Notes: a model not told the origin generated them from the letters alone. A DNA stretch of 64,000 bases from EX4484-217-1 sp964496035 (GCA_964496035.1 CAZBXI010000001.1:42219-106218), one strand, 5' to 3'; positions 8,030 to 16,989 are shown, counted from the first letter of the stretch. Numbers and translations: made by a program.

Positions 8030-9028
8030 ATGGAAACAAAAATATTAGTTTCAAAGCTTGTTAACGACATTGTGTCATGGAAAATCAGAAGCTCAACAGA
8101 ACTAGTTGAAGAAACGCTCAATACTTTAGAATACATAATTAAAGACTCTAAAACCTTGGACTCATTAGCACTAAATGTAATTTACACAATAAATGAAGTG
8201 ATTAAAGTTAGACCAACAGCTGCAATGCTAATTAACTGTTCTAGAGATATTTTGCTAGAACTAAGCAATGTAGTTAGTAATAAGCCCAAATTATCTGAAG
8301 CTAAGGAAATATTACTAGGCAGAATTAAGAGGATAAAGAGTAGAATGGCAAGCAACATAGAAAGGATAGCTACCATAGGTGCTAATAGAATAATTTCAGG
8401 AGATGTAATAATGACCTCTGCTTACAGTAAAACAGTTATGAAGATTTTAGAAAAAGCACTAGAGCAAGGTAAGAAGTTTGAAGTTTTCATTACGGAATCC
8501 AGACCGGGTGATGATGGAAAAATAGTTGCTTCGGAGCTGAGTAAACTAGGGCTAAAGGTAACTTTAATTGTAGACTCAGCTATGAGACATTTCATGAAAT
8601 ATACTACTAGGGTGTTTTTAGGGGCAGAGGCCGTAGCAGCTAATGGAGCGGTAATCAGTAAAGTCGGTTCATCGCTTATGGCCCTAATAGCACATGAGGC
8701 CAGGGTTAGGGTTTTCGTAGCTGCATCAATACTCAAATTTAATTACGAAACAGTCTTTGGAGAACTAGTTAAGATACCTCAAGCACCCGAAGAAACCATT
8801 CTACCTAGAAAGGTAAAGGAGAAAATAGGTAAGAACGTTAAAACAGAAATACCCATATTAGACGTTATACCTCCCGAGTATGTAGACGCTATAATAACAG
8901 AGTACGGTGTAATAGCTCCTCAAGCCATACCGCTGCTCATGCATGACCTTTTAAAGACATGGCCTCTTAAAGCAGCAGACGTTAATGAAATAATGAATAG
9001 TATATTGAAGGTGGTGAAGAGTGGGTGA
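8030..9028 (+). CDS. eIF2B/R15P-isomerase-like paralogue without the catalytic residues
   Basis: The 332-residue protein has the eIF2B alpha/beta/delta fold: a helical N-terminal half and a Rossmann-like C-terminal half with TESRPG, VDSAMRHFM, AANGAVISKVGSS and PPEYVDAIITEYG. In ribose-1,5-bisphosphate isomerases a Cys (133) and an Asp (202) do the chemistry. Here the Cys position is Ala131 (MTSAYSK) and the Asp position is Glu200 (GAEAVAANG). So it is probably not an isomerase by itself and may be an archaeal aIF2B-like or regulatory subunit. It overlaps the true isomerase gene by 8 bases, which suggests coupled translation and perhaps a hetero-oligomer (inference). Confidence 0.8.
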   Translation: METKILVSKLVNDIVSWKIRSSTELVEETLNTLEYIIKDSKTLDSLALNVIYTINEVIKVRPTAAMLINCSRDILLELSNVVSNKPKLSEAKEILLGRIKRIKSRMASNIERIATIGANRIISGDVIMTSAYSKTVMKILEKALEQGKKFEVFITESRPGDDGKIVASELSKLGLKVTLIVDSAMRHFMKYTTRVFLGAEAVAANGAVISKVGSSLMALIAHEARVRVFVAASILKFNYETVFGELVKIPQAPEETILPRKVKEKIGKNVKTEIPILDVIPPEYVDAIITEYGVIAPQAIPLLMHDLLKTWPLKAADVNEIMNSILKVVKSG

Positions 9029-10031
9029 GATGAAATATCCTAAAGAAGTACATCAAATAGCAGACGATATAAGAAGCATGAAGATAAGAGGAGCAGGTAG
9101 AATAGCTAGAGCAGCTGCTAAAGCATTAAAAATTGCTGCTGAAAAATATGAAGGACCTGCAGATGTAGAGTCTTTTATAACGTACATAGATAATGTAGCC
9201 AAGATACTTTTAGAAACAAGACCTACAGCTGTTTCTTTACCCAATGCTGTCATGTATATTACTTCGAGGTTGAGAAGAAAAAGACCGGTAAATGTAAATG
9301 AGGCCATATTGATAGTTAGGAGAACAGCTGATGATTTTATAAATTACTCGTTAACTGCAACGGAAAGGATAGGACTCATAGGTTCGAGAAGAATCCTAAG
9401 TGGAGAAATAATATTAACACACTGTAATAGTACTGCTGCACTTTCAGTTATAATACATGCGCATAGGCAAGGCAAGGATATTAAAGTCTATGCTACGGAA
9501 ACAAGACCTAAATTCCAAGGCCACATAACCGCTAAAACGCTTTTAGCCGAGGGCATAGATGTCACGTTAGTACCTGATGCCGCAGTGAGATATGTTATGA
9601 AGAAAATAGATAAAGTAATTGTTGGCGCAGACACTGTTGCAGCCAATGGAGCAGTAGTTAATAAAATAGGTACTTCAAACATAGCATTAGCAGCACATGA
9701 AGCCAGAGTCAGGGTCTTCGTAGCTGCTGAAACTTACAAATTCAGTCCAGCTACAGTAATAGGTGAACTCGTAGAGATAGAAGAAAGAGATCCAAGAGAA
9801 ATAGTTGATGAAAAGTTCTTAAAAGAGAACCCAAACGTTATTGTAAGAAATCCAGCGTTCGACGTAACCCCACCGGAGTACATAGACGCTATCATAACTG
9901 AGGAAGGACTCATACCACCTCAAGCCGCATATCTTATACTAATTGAGAAATTCGGATGGGTAATTCAAGACTACTTCATAAGTAAATATTCTCTAAGAGA
10001 GGAGGATGAGGATTGGTACCAGAAGTTGTAG
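9021..10031 (+). CDS. Ribose-1,5-bisphosphate isomerase
   Basis: This 336-residue protein matches archaeal ribose-1,5-bisphosphate isomerase, which converts ribose-1,5-bisphosphate to ribulose-1,5-bisphosphate. Cys135 in ILTHCNSTAAL and Asp204 in VGADTVAANGAV fit the catalytic Cys133/Asp202 of the Thermococcus kodakarensis enzyme. ATETRPKFQGH, HEARVRVFVAAETYKF and TPPEYIDAIITEEG are further family signatures. The GTG start at 9021 has GGTGGTGA just upstream and overlaps the previous stop; ATG 9030 is less well placed. It sits between its degenerate paralogue and a PfkB kinase, the context expected for nucleoside salvage toward ribulose bisphosphate. No RubisCO gene is in the window. Confidence 0.88.
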   Translation: MGEMKYPKEVHQIADDIRSMKIRGAGRIARAAAKALKIAAEKYEGPADVESFITYIDNVAKILLETRPTAVSLPNAVMYITSRLRRKRPVNVNEAILIVRRTADDFINYSLTATERIGLIGSRRILSGEIILTHCNSTAALSVIIHAHRQGKDIKVYATETRPKFQGHITAKTLLAEGIDVTLVPDAAVRYVMKKIDKVIVGADTVAANGAVVNKIGTSNIALAAHEARVRVFVAAETYKFSPATVIGELVEIEERDPREIVDEKFLKENPNVIVRNPAFDVTPPEYIDAIITEEGLIPPQAAYLILIEKFGWVIQDYFISKYSLREEDEDWYQKL

Positions 10032-10957
10032 CTATAGGTAATGCTAATGTAGATATAATAATGTATGTCGATAAAGTACCTGCAGAAGATGAAGCAGTAG
10101 AAGCATATGATACGATAATCTCTGCAGGAGGCTCAGCATCAAACTATGCAGTAGCTCTTTCAAGACTAAATGTTAAGAGCGGATTTATAGGAAGAATAGG
10201 CAATGACAGTTTTGGAGAATTTATTAGAAAAGAGTTCGAGAAGGAAAGAGTTGACATATCTCACTTAAAAGTAGATGACAAATACCCTACAGGCAAAGTG
10301 TTCATCATAGTTACCAGGGACGGCATTAGGAGAATGATAGCTTATCGAGGAGCAAACGCCCGTATTTCAAAGGACGACCTAGATGAGGAATACATTTCAA
10401 AAGCAAAAATTGTTCATGCAGCAAGTATAAGAAAGGAACTAGCTGAAGACGTAGCTAAAATAGTTTCAAAATATAATGTTGCATTCAGTTATGATCCAGG
10501 CTCAATAGTTTGCAAGTACGGTATAAAGGGTTTCATGAGCATATTTAAACACGTCAAAATATTGTACTTGAATTTAAGGGAACTGGAATGCCTAACAGGG
10601 TCAAGGGATCCCGAATCAGCATCACAACTATTAAGATACGGCCCCAAGCTTGTTGTTGTAAAAATGGGATCTAAAGGATCATACATAGTGCTAAGTGATG
10701 CAAGAATAAGAGTACCACCGTACAAGCCAAAGCAAGTTATTGACACTACGGGTGCTGGAGATGTTTTTGCCGCCGCACTTACAGCATCGCTACTTAAAGG
10801 CTATAGTTTATGGGATTCAGCACTTTTTGCAAGTGTGGCTGCCGGAATTAAGGTAGGTAGGAAAGGTGCTAGAAACGGGATACCATATGAAAAAGAGGTG
10901 CTTTCAATATTTAACGAACTACGTGAAAAACTTAGCAGAGGCCTTATACTATCCTAG
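10013..10957 (+). CDS. PfkB-family kinase, candidate ribose-1-phosphate kinase
   Basis: The 314-residue protein is a ribokinase-type sugar kinase: GNANVDIIMYVDKVP at the N-terminus, the substrate motif AGGSASNYAVALSRL, and the catalytic DTTGAGDVFAAALT with Asp as base near residue 249. In Thermococcus an ADP-dependent PfkB kinase phosphorylates ribose-1-phosphate to ribose-1,5-bisphosphate, the substrate of the enzyme encoded just upstream. The gene overlaps the isomerase by 19 bases and uses a TTG start after GGAGGATGAGG. That coupling makes ribose-1-phosphate the best guess for its substrate, but ribokinase or nucleoside kinase activity cannot be excluded. Confidence 0.82.
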   Translation: MVPEVVAIGNANVDIIMYVDKVPAEDEAVEAYDTIISAGGSASNYAVALSRLNVKSGFIGRIGNDSFGEFIRKEFEKERVDISHLKVDDKYPTGKVFIIVTRDGIRRMIAYRGANARISKDDLDEEYISKAKIVHAASIRKELAEDVAKIVSKYNVAFSYDPGSIVCKYGIKGFMSIFKHVKILYLNLRELECLTGSRDPESASQLLRYGPKLVVVKMGSKGSYIVLSDARIRVPPYKPKQVIDTTGAGDVFAAALTASLLKGYSLWDSALFASVAAGIKVGRKGARNGIPYEKEVLSIFNELREKLSRGLILS

Positions 10958-10962
10958 GGAAC

Positions 10963-11454
10963 TTATATTATTTTAACTGTAAATGAAACCTTTATTTTCT
11001 TTATAATGCTTTCAAAAGACTCCTGATTAAGTGTTGTAAAAAAGTTGTTCCATCCTCTAGCAAATCTATTGTCCTTAATAGCTACTCTCTTCTTAAAATT
11101 CTCACTACTAAGTGTTTTTCCTTCAACATAAGATATAAGACTTAGTACAGTATTCCATGGACTTATGTAGTATTTCAGTTTAGGTATAAATTTACGTATC
11201 TCATCAAAGTATTTCTCTTGCCCAAGTAATGTACCATACCCTACATCTCCCTCTACTTCAACATAACTAAGTAGCGGATAATCGTTATACTTATCAACTA
11301 CTGTGAATAATTCAAAAACCTTTCCTCCTGGTATGTCTTCATAACACATTAATCCCAATTTAAAGACTGAATTCTCTCCAACGATATACCCTAGTATTTT
11401 CTCCCTAAACCTAGGTTTCTGAACGTTCTTTATATGTAATTCAAGAAATACCAT
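10963..11454 (-). CDS. Unrecognised protein
   Basis: I do not recognise this 163-residue protein. It is a mixed alpha/beta soluble protein with several glycine turns (VEGDVGYGTLLGQ) and a basic, helical second half that includes NFKKRVAIKDNRFARGWNNFF. There are no cysteine pairs or membrane segments. It converges with the PfkB gene, with only a few bases between stops, and its divergent neighbour is the HTH coiled-coil gene at 11533. Codon use is normal for the window, so it is probably a real gene. Confidence 0.6.
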   Translation of the reverse strand: MVFLELHIKNVQKPRFREKILGYIVGENSVFKLGLMCYEDIPGGKVFELFTVVDKYNDYPLLSYVEVEGDVGYGTLLGQEKYFDEIRKFIPKLKYYISPWNTVLSLISYVEGKTLSSENFKKRVAIKDNRFARGWNNFFTTLNQESFESIIKKIKVSFTVKII

Positions 11455-11532
11455 CTACTAAGCCCTAACCTAGTTTACGGAGATTAAAATACTTAAAACA
11501 TTAAACTACTATATTACAATGGTGAAAGGGAT

Positions 11533-12090
11533 ATGGCTGAAGAAATACCCTTGAGACCTCTAGGTAAACAGGATATTCACAAGTTAGAAACAGCTCTTCT
11601 AATAGCTACATTACTGAGACCCGATGTAATAGAGGAGATAAGAAAAGCTGAAGAAAGATTAACATGGGTTGATAGTTTAGCTGTTGCGGCAGCTGCACTT
11701 GCACGATCTAAGGCAGGCTATACAGTAACTATGATAGCAGATGAACTTGGCAGAAGCGAAGGCACAATAAGAAACCATCTTACCGGTAAAACTAAAGCAG
11801 GTAAGCTTGTTCAGGAAACTTATCAAAGATTCCTACGTGAAGGAGTTAAAATAGAAATACCCGAAGTAGTAGCTAAAATTACGCCTGAAGAAGTATATAA
11901 GAAGGAAATAGAGAAACTGGAGAAAGAACTGGAAGAACTACGTAGCGCTAAAACAGAACTAGAAGGTAAAGTGAAGAGTCTAGAAGAGAAAGTTAAGAAC
12001 CTCGAAAATGAAAAGACAAACCTAGAAACCGAAGTAACCAAGTATAAGCAAAAAATAGAAGAAATAAAGAGAATACTGTCCTCAATATAG
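11533..12090 (+). CDS. HTH protein with C-terminal coiled coil
   Basis: The 185-residue protein has an N-terminal helical region and a helix-turn-helix at about residues 62-82 (YTVTMIADELGRSEGTIRNHL). A long coiled coil (about residues 115-180, KEIEKLEKELEELRSAKTEL and onward, with clear heptads) follows. The plan suits a dimeric DNA-binding regulator or chromatin-associated factor. Start ATG 11533 follows GGTGAAAGGG, and a TATA-like ATACTTAAAA lies about 45 bases upstream. A T-rich stretch after the stop may be its terminator. I do not recognise a named family. Confidence 0.75.
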   Translation: MAEEIPLRPLGKQDIHKLETALLIATLLRPDVIEEIRKAEERLTWVDSLAVAAAALARSKAGYTVTMIADELGRSEGTIRNHLTGKTKAGKLVQETYQRFLREGVKIEIPEVVAKITPEEVYKKEIEKLEKELEELRSAKTELEGKVKSLEEKVKNLENEKTNLETEVTKYKQKIEEIKRILSSI

Positions 12091-12093
12091 CCT

Positions 12094-12103
12094 AAACTTT
12101 TTT
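12094..12103 (+). terminator. T-run terminator after the HTH coiled-coil gene
   Basis: A run of six T residues, just after the stop at 12090 and before the next start at 12120, fits the short T-tract terminators of archaea. There is no strong hairpin, which archaeal terminators do not need. Confidence 0.35.
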
Positions 12104-12119
12104 CCATCAACTTAACAAG

Positions 12120-13445
12120 GTGTATTACATTTTGACTTCTATTCTTCTTTTATACCCTACAATACTCACTATGGCAAGCGAAAACGACGTAATAGATGAA
12201 GGTTACATCTACATTGATGAAGGCAAAATAGTTGATGTCGGCAAAGCCAGTGAACTACCTTACGAATACAAATATGCTGACTTAGTACTTAACCTGAGAG
12301 GAAGAATAGTTCTTCCAGGGTTTATAAGCTACCATAACCATTTAGCTCTACATTTCATTCGCTTCATGGGACTGGGTTTAACCTTAGATGAATGGATAGA
12401 TTTAGTAGCTTGGCCTTACGAAAAATCTCTTACACCAGAAGAATCATATTATGCTGCTAAACTCGCCATATATAACTTATTGAGAAACGGTGTTGTTGGA
12501 ATAGCTGATATGCATTTCAATATGGACTCTGTTGCTAGAGCTGTTCAAGAATCAGGTATAATAGCTAACCTCTCAGTTGCAATAATGGATACTCGAATAA
12601 AAACATACGAGGAAACGCTTAAGGAGAACATGAACCTCTTTAAAAAATGGAACGGCGTAGATAATAATAGAATAACGGTTTCTCTAGGCCCATGCGGTAT
12701 AAGATTTCTCAAACCAAATCAGCTCCAGGAAATATCTGTTATAGCTAAAGAACAGAGCCTCTACATTCATATGCACATATCTGAAGTACAGGAAGATGTA
12801 AAGTACGCTAAGAAGGAATTCGGTAAGAGACCCATAGAAGTACTTAGAGACATGGGGTTTCTAGGAGAAAAAACCCTGCTAGCTCATGCAGTTTGGGTTT
12901 CCGAGAGAGAAATAGACTATGTAGCTAAAACATCAACCAGCATTGCACACTGCCCTATATCGAACACACTACTTCTATCTGGCATAGCACCTTTAATTAG
13001 CATGCTACGTAAAAACGTGAAAGTGGGGTTTGGAATAGACATAAACCCTGAATGGGACGTACTTGCAGAAGCTAAATTAGCAATATACCTTGCTAATAAC
13101 CTATATGGCGCGCCTCCTAGACTTCAACCTTTTGACGTATTAAAAATGGTTACAGGAAATTTAGCTAAATTCCCAGGTATAGAAAAGCATGGTCTTATAA
13201 AACCAGGCTATGATGCTAACATAGTAGTTGTAAACACAAAAACACCTGAAGGATGGCCCTATGAGGGAGCATACTATTCCGCAGTATTGTTCTCCAAAGC
13301 TAGTATTGAAACCGTTATTGTTAGAGGCGAAGTACTTGTTGACGGAGGCGAAGTACTCACAATAGGGGAGAGGGAAGTTGAAAAAGCCAAGAAGATTTTG
13401 TCAAAGAAGTTAGAAGAAATTCCTATACTTAAACAAAGTAGATAG
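12120..13445 (+). CDS. Amidohydrolase, MTA/SAH deaminase-like
   Basis: The 441-residue protein is a metal-dependent amidohydrolase of the chlorohydrolase/cytosine-deaminase group. It has the metal-binding SYHNHLALH, the histidine and glutamate in HMHISE, LLAHAV for the next histidine, and the aspartate in FGIDINPEWD, where the family often has GTDG. The closest functional class is 5-methylthioadenosine/S-adenosylhomocysteine deaminase, which would fit the two SpeD-type genes elsewhere in the window. GTG 12120 is the longest start; TTG 12132 is possible. The altered GIDI motif leaves the exact substrate open. Confidence 0.78.
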   Translation: MYYILTSILLLYPTILTMASENDVIDEGYIYIDEGKIVDVGKASELPYEYKYADLVLNLRGRIVLPGFISYHNHLALHFIRFMGLGLTLDEWIDLVAWPYEKSLTPEESYYAAKLAIYNLLRNGVVGIADMHFNMDSVARAVQESGIIANLSVAIMDTRIKTYEETLKENMNLFKKWNGVDNNRITVSLGPCGIRFLKPNQLQEISVIAKEQSLYIHMHISEVQEDVKYAKKEFGKRPIEVLRDMGFLGEKTLLAHAVWVSEREIDYVAKTSTSIAHCPISNTLLLSGIAPLISMLRKNVKVGFGIDINPEWDVLAEAKLAIYLANNLYGAPPRLQPFDVLKMVTGNLAKFPGIEKHGLIKPGYDANIVVVNTKTPEGWPYEGAYYSAVLFSKASIETVIVRGEVLVDGGEVLTIGEREVEKAKKILSKKLEEIPILKQSR

Positions 13446-13818
13446 TTAATGAATCTCTTATCTTTTCAAAATATACTTCTTTATTAGCTGAGGTTTCAAT
13501 ACATAATCCTTCATCGAATAAGATAACGTAGTTATATAGAAAAGCTCCTGGGGTTATTATGGTTAGGTATCTTGAAAAATCTAAATTTGTATATCTGAGT
13601 TCGAAATTCCCAATAATCCTTGGCTTATTTATAACTTCTCCCTTCACGGATATAGGAGTAACATTATTGCTTAGTTCAACATATACGTAGCGTTTTCTAC
13701 CATGTCTACCTTCTTTATGTGTTTTCACATTGTTCGAAACTCTAACCTCTCTCGGGAGAAACATGAAAACCACGTTTTTAAATGCTATAATTAGCTCGTA
13801 AGGTTTAAACGTGGCCAT
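13429..13818 (-). CDS. Unrecognised beta-rich protein
   Basis: I do not recognise this 129-residue protein. It appears to be mostly beta strands (KNVVFMFLPREVRVSN, RYVYVELSNNVTPISVKG, YVILFDEGLCIETS) with a basic loop KTHKEGRHGRKRY. It overlaps the end of the amidohydrolase gene by 17 bases on the opposite strand and is divergent from trm5 at 13901. No signal peptide or metal site is visible. Confidence 0.55.
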   Translation of the reverse strand: MATFKPYELIIAFKNVVFMFLPREVRVSNNVKTHKEGRHGRKRYVYVELSNNVTPISVKGEVINKPRIIGNFELRYTNLDFSRYLTIITPGAFLYNYVILFDEGLCIETSANKEVYFEKIRDSLTIYFV

Positions 13819-13900
13819 TAGAGAACCTTTCTTAGGAACCCATTCAATATATAGTTTTCCCGGCGTAATAGAGCACCTCTGTTAAGGTGATCGGTTAATA

Positions 13901-14761
13901 TTGAGTAATTACACACCCCTAATTCGCAAACTAGCTCATAAAGTTCTAGGTAGTAAGAAGGCTAAAAAGATATGGTCGCGTATCGAAATAATAGGAGACA
14001 TAGCTGTTATACGTAAGCCTCCAGACATAGATTTAGAAGATATGAAAGCTATAGGTGAGGAAATACTTAAAGAAATACCCTATGTTAAAAGCGTATGGTG
14101 TGCCGTATCCGAGGTAAAAGGTACTTACCGTTTAAGAAACTATGTTCATTTGGCTGGCGAACACCGAAGCGAGACAGTATATGTTGAGCATGGGTGCAAG
14201 TTTAAGCTTGATATAACTAAGGTGTACATTTCACCTGCTTTAAATTATGAACATAAAAGAATAGCTGAAATGGTAAAACCAGGGGAAATAATTGTTAACA
14301 TGTTTGCAGGTATAGGTATTTTTTCGATAGTAATAGCACGGAAGGTTTCACCTGTTAAAATTTACTCAATAGATATTAACCCCTATGCTTACAGGTACAT
14401 GGTTGAAAATGTAAAAATAAATAAAGTAGAGAACTACGTAATTCCCTTACTTGGCGATGCAGCGAAGGTTATAGTAGAAAAGTTAATATCTGTAGCTGAT
14501 AGGGTGCTTATGCCGTTGCCCGAACTAGCTATTAGTTATCTGAAATATGCTGTCTTATCGTTGAGAAGTAAGGGTTTTCTACATACTTACCTGTTTGTGA
14601 AAGCTAATAATAGAAAGGAAAGCTTAAAGAAAGCAGAAGAGATGTACTCTCAAGAACTGGTAAAATATGTTAGAAACTATAGACTTCTATCCTATCGTGT
14701 TGTAAGATCTGTAGGGCCGAGAAAGTACCAAGTGGTTTTAGATTACTATGTTGAAAAATAG
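13901..14761 (+). CDS. trm5: tRNA (guanine37-N1)-methyltransferase, Trm5 family
   Basis: The 286-residue protein resembles archaeal Trm5, which puts a methyl group on G37 of tRNA and starts wyosine synthesis. The signature HRSETVYVEHGCKFKLDITKVYISPALNYEH precedes the SAM site NMFAGIGIFSIVIA (about residues 130-145), the acidic SIDINPYA and the catalytic-loop equivalent LMPLPELA, where many Trm5 proteins have N-L/P-P. It is short, so of the aTrm5b type rather than the D1-containing aTrm5a. The TTG start follows GGTGATC. The nearby Taw3-like gene acts later in the same modification. Confidence 0.85.
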   Translation: MSNYTPLIRKLAHKVLGSKKAKKIWSRIEIIGDIAVIRKPPDIDLEDMKAIGEEILKEIPYVKSVWCAVSEVKGTYRLRNYVHLAGEHRSETVYVEHGCKFKLDITKVYISPALNYEHKRIAEMVKPGEIIVNMFAGIGIFSIVIARKVSPVKIYSIDINPYAYRYMVENVKINKVENYVIPLLGDAAKVIVEKLISVADRVLMPLPELAISYLKYAVLSLRSKGFLHTYLFVKANNRKESLKKAEEMYSQELVKYVRNYRLLSYRVVRSVGPRKYQVVLDYYVEK

Positions 14762-14771
14762 TTAAGCAGTT

Positions 14772-15938
14772 CTATCTTCTCCTACGTCTCCTAGGCACCT
14801 CTACTTCCAGTGCCCTAGCGCCTACACCTATAAGTTTCCTTAACACTGCATCTAAGAATTTAACATGGAATCCTTTCTGGCCAACAAAGGGTCCGAAGTC
14901 ATCTCTGTTCACTTTAAACAACATGTAAGGACCAGCAAAATCAGCATCTACTACATGTTTATGAATCCAACTTACGGGGTGAATTGCTCTAATAAACTCT
15001 TTAAAGTCCAGTGTTAACTCTATTGCTCTCAATTTTAACCCTACTTCTTCTTGAATCTTATTTATTCTCTCACCGCCTCTACCTATGAGTCTGCCTAGAT
15101 GTCCCTCTTTTGTAATTATTAATGCATCCGGTGTGTGTTCGCTTGTTATCTCGTATCGTTTTTTGTCATTAATGAACTCTGCAACAGTTATTATATCGGC
15201 ATCGGGCGCATAGATTTTAGCTGCATCTAAGATTTCTTTCTCTGTATCATTAAGCTTTCTTTTTCTCATACGTACTTCCAGAATTAACTTTATTCCTCTC
15301 TTAGCACCAACTCTTACGATATCCTTAAGCCCTAAATCTATTACAATAGCTCTTTCCTCGCCCATTAGAGCTTCGCGAAGAAGTGTAGCTCCATCTAAAA
15401 CTATTTCAGGGTTCTTCTGGAATACAGGATCCCCAGCAATAATCATTTTACTATTGTTTCCCATTCTCATTAATAGTTCTAATGAGCTCTCAGGGGGGAT
15501 GTTTTGAGCATCGTCAAGGAAAAGTATTGAATTATCAAATGTTCTTCCCCTAAGGAAGTGAATATCAGCTAATATGACCCTCTCCTTCTTTATAAGCTCT
15601 TCAACAATACTCCAATTTATAAAGCTCGCTAATATGTCTCTAATATATGTTGAAATAATATCATAGTATAGGTTGCCAAGTTCTACTGCTGTAATTTCCT
15701 TCTCCAATACTATGTCTATAAGAGGTCTTGCTATAATGAACCTCTGATATTTTTCCTTTAAAACCTCAGTAATGCCGTAAGCTATAGATAGAAGGCTTTT
15801 ACCTGTACCCGTAGGGCCGAAAACACCAACAATATCGTAATCTTTACTATGTAGGGCTTTCAGAAACTCTTCCTGCCCTGGAGTTAAAGGCTTAATTACA
15901 TCTAAAGGTGTTTTTGTAGACTTCGACATTGTCATCAC
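14772..15938 (-). CDS. PhoH-like ATPase with C-terminal KH domains
   Basis: The 388-residue protein has a PhoH-type P-loop ATPase in residues 15-230: TPGQEEFLKAL as Q-motif-like start, Walker A GPTGTGKS and Walker B ILFLDDAQN with SSLELLMRMG after it. A KH-type RNA-binding region follows (GHLGRLIGRGGERINKIQEE) and then a second module with GPFVGQKGFHVKFLDAVL. The tail ends in arginines. PhoH-KH proteins are predicted RNA-linked ATPases or helicases. The gene overlaps the taw3-like gene by 4 bases on the same strand, which suggests a shared transcript and a tRNA or RNA context. Confidence 0.85.
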   Translation of the reverse strand: MMTMSKSTKTPLDVIKPLTPGQEEFLKALHSKDYDIVGVFGPTGTGKSLLSIAYGITEVLKEKYQRFIIARPLIDIVLEKEITAVELGNLYYDIISTYIRDILASFINWSIVEELIKKERVILADIHFLRGRTFDNSILFLDDAQNIPPESSLELLMRMGNNSKMIIAGDPVFQKNPEIVLDGATLLREALMGEERAIVIDLGLKDIVRVGAKRGIKLILEVRMRKRKLNDTEKEILDAAKIYAPDADIITVAEFINDKKRYEITSEHTPDALIITKEGHLGRLIGRGGERINKIQEEVGLKLRAIELTLDFKEFIRAIHPVSWIHKHVVDADFAGPYMLFKVNRDDFGPFVGQKGFHVKFLDAVLRKLIGVGARALEVEVPRRRRRR

Positions 15939-16546
15939 CTTTTTCTTTCTAACCAGTTTCTTCTGATTTCAGTTTCTAACTTAAATATCTTCTTCTTAGA
16001 TTCCAAGAGCATTTTATTAGCCCATTTAACTAAAGTTTTCAAACGCGTTTTTCTACATATAAGCTTTCCTTTAAGTTTTAAAGGCATAGCTAATTGCTCA
16101 TTACCTCTCAATTCAACAACTATGCCTGTTCTAGCGAAACTTATTATACCACTATGCTTGAACCCAACGTTTCTTGCTACTTTTAGAAGTTCCTGAGCTC
16201 TGTTAACGGTTAAGCATGACACGTGAAGTATGGGAGGTTGTAAAACAAACCATAAATTCTCATCTCTGCTCTTTTCTAGAATACTAATAACCTCGTTTAC
16301 ATCTATCCTGTTGTGCGCCTTCAAATAAATCCTTATGGATCTTCTATCCCATGGTCTCTTAGATGAAAACACCATAAGTCTACCCGAACAACTGCTTGAA
16401 GTAAACATGTCGTTAAAGCTGTTTAATAGTTTAATTAAGGAGTACAGTTCCCTATCAAAATACCCTGTTACGATATCTCTTTCGAGGCGTTTTAGAAATG
16501 CTTGTTTCCTATTAATCCAAGCACTGTAATTAACCGACATACTCAC
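15935..16546 (-). CDS. taw3: tRNA wybutosine-synthesis methyltransferase Taw3/Tyw3
   Basis: The protein matches the TYW3/Taw3 family, SAM-dependent methyltransferases of the wyosine pathway at tRNA-Phe position 37. Diagnostic segments are FTSSSCSGRLMVFSS, LWFVLQPPILHVSC and AQELLKVARNVGFKHSGI. The start at 16546 (GTG, two codons before an ATG) is chosen because GAGGTG lies six bases upstream. A longer reading would run into the divergent tRNA-binding-domain gene and lacks family residues. The coding neighbours PhoH-KH and Trm5 support a tRNA modification cluster. Confidence 0.85.
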   Translation of the reverse strand: MSMSVNYSAWINRKQAFLKRLERDIVTGYFDRELYSLIKLLNSFNDMFTSSSCSGRLMVFSSKRPWDRRSIRIYLKAHNRIDVNEVISILEKSRDENLWFVLQPPILHVSCLTVNRAQELLKVARNVGFKHSGIISFARTGIVVELRGNEQLAMPLKLKGKLICRKTRLKTLVKWANKMLLESKKKIFKLETEIRRNWLERKR

Positions 16547-16632
16547 ATTATACACCTCAAATATTAAGTATCTTAATTGGGCTGAATTAAGTGTCACGAT
16601 AGAAAAGTATGAATACGTAGAAAATATTACTG

Positions 16633-16989
16633 ATGTTTGGTGCATTATCGTTGGAAAGCACTATTACTATTGAGGAGTTCTCAAAAATAGATCTAAGAGT
16701 AGGCGTGGTTAAGGAGGCGGAGAAAATACCTGGTACAAGAAAACTCTTAAGACTAATAGTTGACCTAGGAGAGTTAGGAAAAAGACAGCTCATAGCAGGA
16801 CTGGGCGACGTATACTCCCCTGAAGAGCTTTTAGGTAAAAGAATCATCGTTGTCGCTAATTTAAAGCCTAAGGTTATTAGAGGATATTTAAGCGAAGGCA
16901 TGTTGCTAGCTGCAGGTTGCGGAAAAGGAGAAACACCTAGAATACTGACTGTTGACGGAGAAGTTAAACCTGGAAGTAAGGTTTGCTAA
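16633..16989 (+). CDS. Stand-alone tRNA-binding domain protein (EMAPII/MetRS-beta type)
   Basis: The 118-residue protein is a single OB-fold tRNA-binding domain: IEEFSKIDLRVGVVKEAEKI, then LLRLIVDLGE, RQLIAGLGDVYSPEELLGK, VVANLKPKVIRGYLSEGMLLAA. This is the form found as the MetRS C-terminal domain, Arc1/EMAPII and CsaA. In archaea it often occurs as a separate partner of methionyl-tRNA synthetase. It ends in a 4-base overlap with the convergent membrane protein gene. The exact partner cannot be seen here. Confidence 0.88.
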   Translation: MFGALSLESTITIEEFSKIDLRVGVVKEAEKIPGTRKLLRLIVDLGELGKRQLIAGLGDVYSPEELLGKRIIVVANLKPKVIRGYLSEGMLLAAGCGKGETPRILTVDGEVKPGSKVC

